Below, one piece after another: positions 61,743 to 64,000 of a stretch of 64,000 nucleotides of DNA. A program made the translations under genes and the position numbers. Each line of letters starts with the position of its first letter. Within the stretch, counting starts at the first letter, position 1. The notes under the pieces were generated by a model. That model was not told the origin of the DNA. It ran no database searches and saw only the letters and a program-made list of their open reading frames with translations. The DNA is from Montifringilla adamsi (taxonomy: Eukaryota; Chordata; Aves; Passeriformes; Passeridae): the NCBI GenBank assembly GCA_017590115.1, contig JAGGNK010011225.1:125387-189386 (forward strand), written 5' to 3'.

Positions 61743-62644
61743 ATGTAGGTCTTCCTTCTGTCATCTCAGATTAAATGGTTGAGCACGACAGGTGAGCATG
61801 AGCAGAGGTATAAAATAACACAAGCAAATGTCTGTGTTAAGTTTACTGGCATGTGCTCAAAGTCACAGTTACCAGATATCCTGTGTTAGAATTTCCCTGG
61901 ATCACTGGCCATAATTTTCCATGTGCCAGCCTGTAATTTCTGAAAACACTACTTTTGCTTCTATTTTTAAGTCCTCTTTCCTATCATTTTCTTCATGGTT
62001 ATCAGGCCTGGGTAGTTCTGTAAGAGCTAAGTCAGAGTGAGAGAAAACAGCAGCATAGGAGAAAAATGGTAGTGATGGCAAACTTCAAAAGGTTTGGAGG
62101 TTCAGGCAGAGGTGTAAGCTTATCTGAACCTCTTTGGTGTGGAAATTGATACGGAATTTCATGAAAAAGCTCGACTTGCTTGTAAGACATCTGGCAGATC
62201 AGAGCTTCAGCTGGGTTTGAAATAACTTGAGAATGACCTTTCCTGCACTGTTTCCACATTTTGTCTTCCTGTCCACAGCAAATGAGAAGTGGCAGAAGCA
62301 CATGATGGGTTTTGGTATGTGGGGGCAGGCTCTCAGTCTCCCCATCCTCTGTCCTTTGTCATCAACATGTTTAAGGGCCCAGACTGCAAACAACAAAACT
62401 CCTAGCCAGCCAAAGTTTCCTTTTTGAGGTTTACAAAAATGTGTTTGGAGGTTGGGAGAGGAAGTATGCAAAGGTGAATAATTATTTTATGTGAGCAGGC
62501 TTATTTTTATGGGGGCCACTGGATCAACTGGAAGCCTCACAATGCAGAGATGATATCAGGATAAAAACTAATGTGAAGCTGTGCAGCATAAATTTCCCCT
62601 GACATACATCCCATGCTTCTTCAGAGGAATTGATAGCTTGCATA
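61743..62644. other. unannotated non-coding stretch
   Basis: No gene or repeat is recognised; only short overlapping frames on both strands. Confidence 0.55.
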
Positions 62645-62899
62645 AACTGTAAAAAGAGTACACATTTTGGGCTTCTTTTTTTTTTTTTTTAAATGCATGG
62701 CTACAAATTCCTGACCCTGTGATTGTTGCCCTTGATATGATAGTTACATGTTATGATTCAGTGGTTTTAGGAACTGTAAAAAGAGTACACATTTTGGGCT
62801 TTTTTTTTTTTTTTTTTTTTAATGCATGGCTACAAATTCCTGACACTGTGATTGTTGCCCTTGATATGATAGTTACATGTTATGATTCAGTGGTTTTAG
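62645..62899 (+). repeat. tandem duplication, two units of about 127 bp
   Basis: Unit 1 spans 62645-62771 and unit 2 spans 62772-62899. Each starts aactgtaaaaagagtacaca, contains a long T run and atgcatggctacaaattcct, and ends gattcagtggttttag. Outside the T run the only difference I see is gaccctg versus gacactg. The T run is longer in unit 2. Such near identity indicates a recent event, or possibly an assembly duplication around the homopolymer. Confidence 0.95.
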
Positions 62900-64000
62900 C
62901 TCTCCTAGAAAAAGCTCATTAATCACTGATTTTACATGTGTATAATTATTCTGCTAGAAATCTCAATCCATTTCTTTTAATGTGAGAATCAATAGTTAGA
63001 GGGCTGTCAAGTCTATTCATTATAAAACGTTGTTGTCAAGAGTATATAACCAGGCTGCAAACACTTGTTCTAATCTAAAAAATTTGCACAGAGTCTGATA
63101 AAGGAGGTAAATTTCAACAATGGGGGGAAAAAAAGAAGAGAAAAATCCATATGGTTGTTTTTAGTTACATTCCCTTACTGAAGGAACTATGAGGCACCCA
63201 GCTCTGAAGTCTCAGGATGAGCACAAAGCTACAGTGCTCCTCTCCTTTCTGCCAGCAGAGGGAAAGAAAAGGCTGCTATTATTTCCTCCTTCAGACACTG
63301 CAGATGGTTCTCTGTCCCGGGCAAACAGCAGTGCAGCTCCTGGTGCCAAAGTCTGCACTCCAGGCAGAGGTTCCTGTGCCACAAATGCCTGTCCAGCAGG
63401 TGTCTTTAATCAAATCCAGGTCTACTCTCTGTTTTGTACAAGAGGTGCAATTTTGATACATGAGAGGTTCCATTAAACAATGTCATAGTTCCTTCTGCTC
63501 TGAAACTTTGTTGTAAGGTAACCCAAACCAAGCCCGGCACTGGGTTCTGGCAGAGAGAGAGCTGCAGCAGGAAAAGCCATGAATTTGTGCCAGAGCTGGC
63601 ACTGGAGCCTGCCTTGCTGTCGCCACCGTTCCTTGTGGATGGTTTGGTTGGAGGAGCCCAGTGTACTTCCCAGATCACTGTCCTCAGCTGTCTGGGCAGG
63701 CAGCCTGTGGCTGCATGCACAGATAAAACAGGAGCATGAGTTGGGAGGGGGAGAGTGCCTGTTTAAATCATGCTGGTATGTGCAGGGATTTGCCTACAAC
63801 CTAGGGCAATTTTTGAAGTCCTCAGGACTGTCTCCACAGCTCTGGGACGTATATTAATTTTCTAGCAGAGGGTTGTATGTTGCTATGTGGAGAAACTGTT
63901 GCTTGGATGGATAAGGAGGCCAGAATGATAAAACATTTGAGTTCCATCCAGCAGTGGGAATATGGAAGAGCTCAGTCCCTAAGCCCTGAACACCTCCACC
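62900..64000. other. unannotated non-coding stretch
   Basis: No recognisable gene. Plus-strand frames at 63189-63476 and 63579-63857 overlap minus-strand frames (63291-63473, 63406-63720) and show no domain. Confidence 0.55.

Noticed and set aside
1..64000. Endogenous retrovirus, DNA transposon with terminal repeats, tRNA genes, CRISPR arrays or prokaryotic operons
   Set aside because: I looked for LTR-like pairs, gag/pol/env motifs, tRNA cloverleaf sequences other than the SINE relic, and regularly spaced repeats, and saw none. A computed self-alignment would be needed to exclude diverged LTRs.

Overview
The window looks like vertebrate, most probably avian, non-coding DNA. It is moderately AT-rich. 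It carries many 5'-truncated CR1 (chicken repeat 1) LINE relics of different ages, a few very old MIR/CORE-SINE-like fragments, and short microsatellites. There is no bacterial-style gene packing, no ribosome-binding sites, no rRNA, no recognisable tRNA and no CRISPR array. A non-avian archosaur or a turtle cannot be excluded from sequence alone, but the CR1 3' ends look avian and no abundant young SINE is present.

Layout. At 1-12 kb is unannotated DNA with one CR1 fragment (about 1150-1550) and one well-bounded but unproven candidate exon (5252-5551). At 12-31 kb is unannotated DNA with homopolymers, an old CR1 reverse-transcriptase relic (about 19503-19755), two MIR-like relics (about 22961-23020 and 26103-26222), a near-perfect 28-bp palindrome (25180-25207) and an A-rich tract. 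At 31.6-32.8 kb are two very old CR1/L3-like 3' ends in opposite orientation. At 35.5-36.9 kb are a long poly-T tract and a CR1 3' half containing an in-frame 30-bp tandem duplication. At 40.4-43.5 kb is the structural highlight: a minus-strand CR1 (endonuclease, reverse transcriptase and 3' end, with an internal deletion that removes the catalytic part of the RT) lies between two plus-strand CR1 pieces. At 49.7-50.1 kb is a minus-strand CR1 3' end, followed by a possible MIR relic near 51.8 kb. At 55.15-55.37 kb is a compound TTTA/TATG/GATA microsatellite. At 57.4-60.9 kb, minus-strand open segments with plausible splice signals are the best but still weak candidates for a real gene. At 62.6-62.9 kb is a recent tandem duplication of about 127 bp.

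No host protein-coding gene could be recognised with confidence. The longest open frames (177, 160, 158, 156 and 145 residues) are either CR1 relics or look like chance open frames. The window therefore behaves as intergenic or long-intron DNA whose recognisable content is retrotransposon history. I did not find a convincing new biological system.
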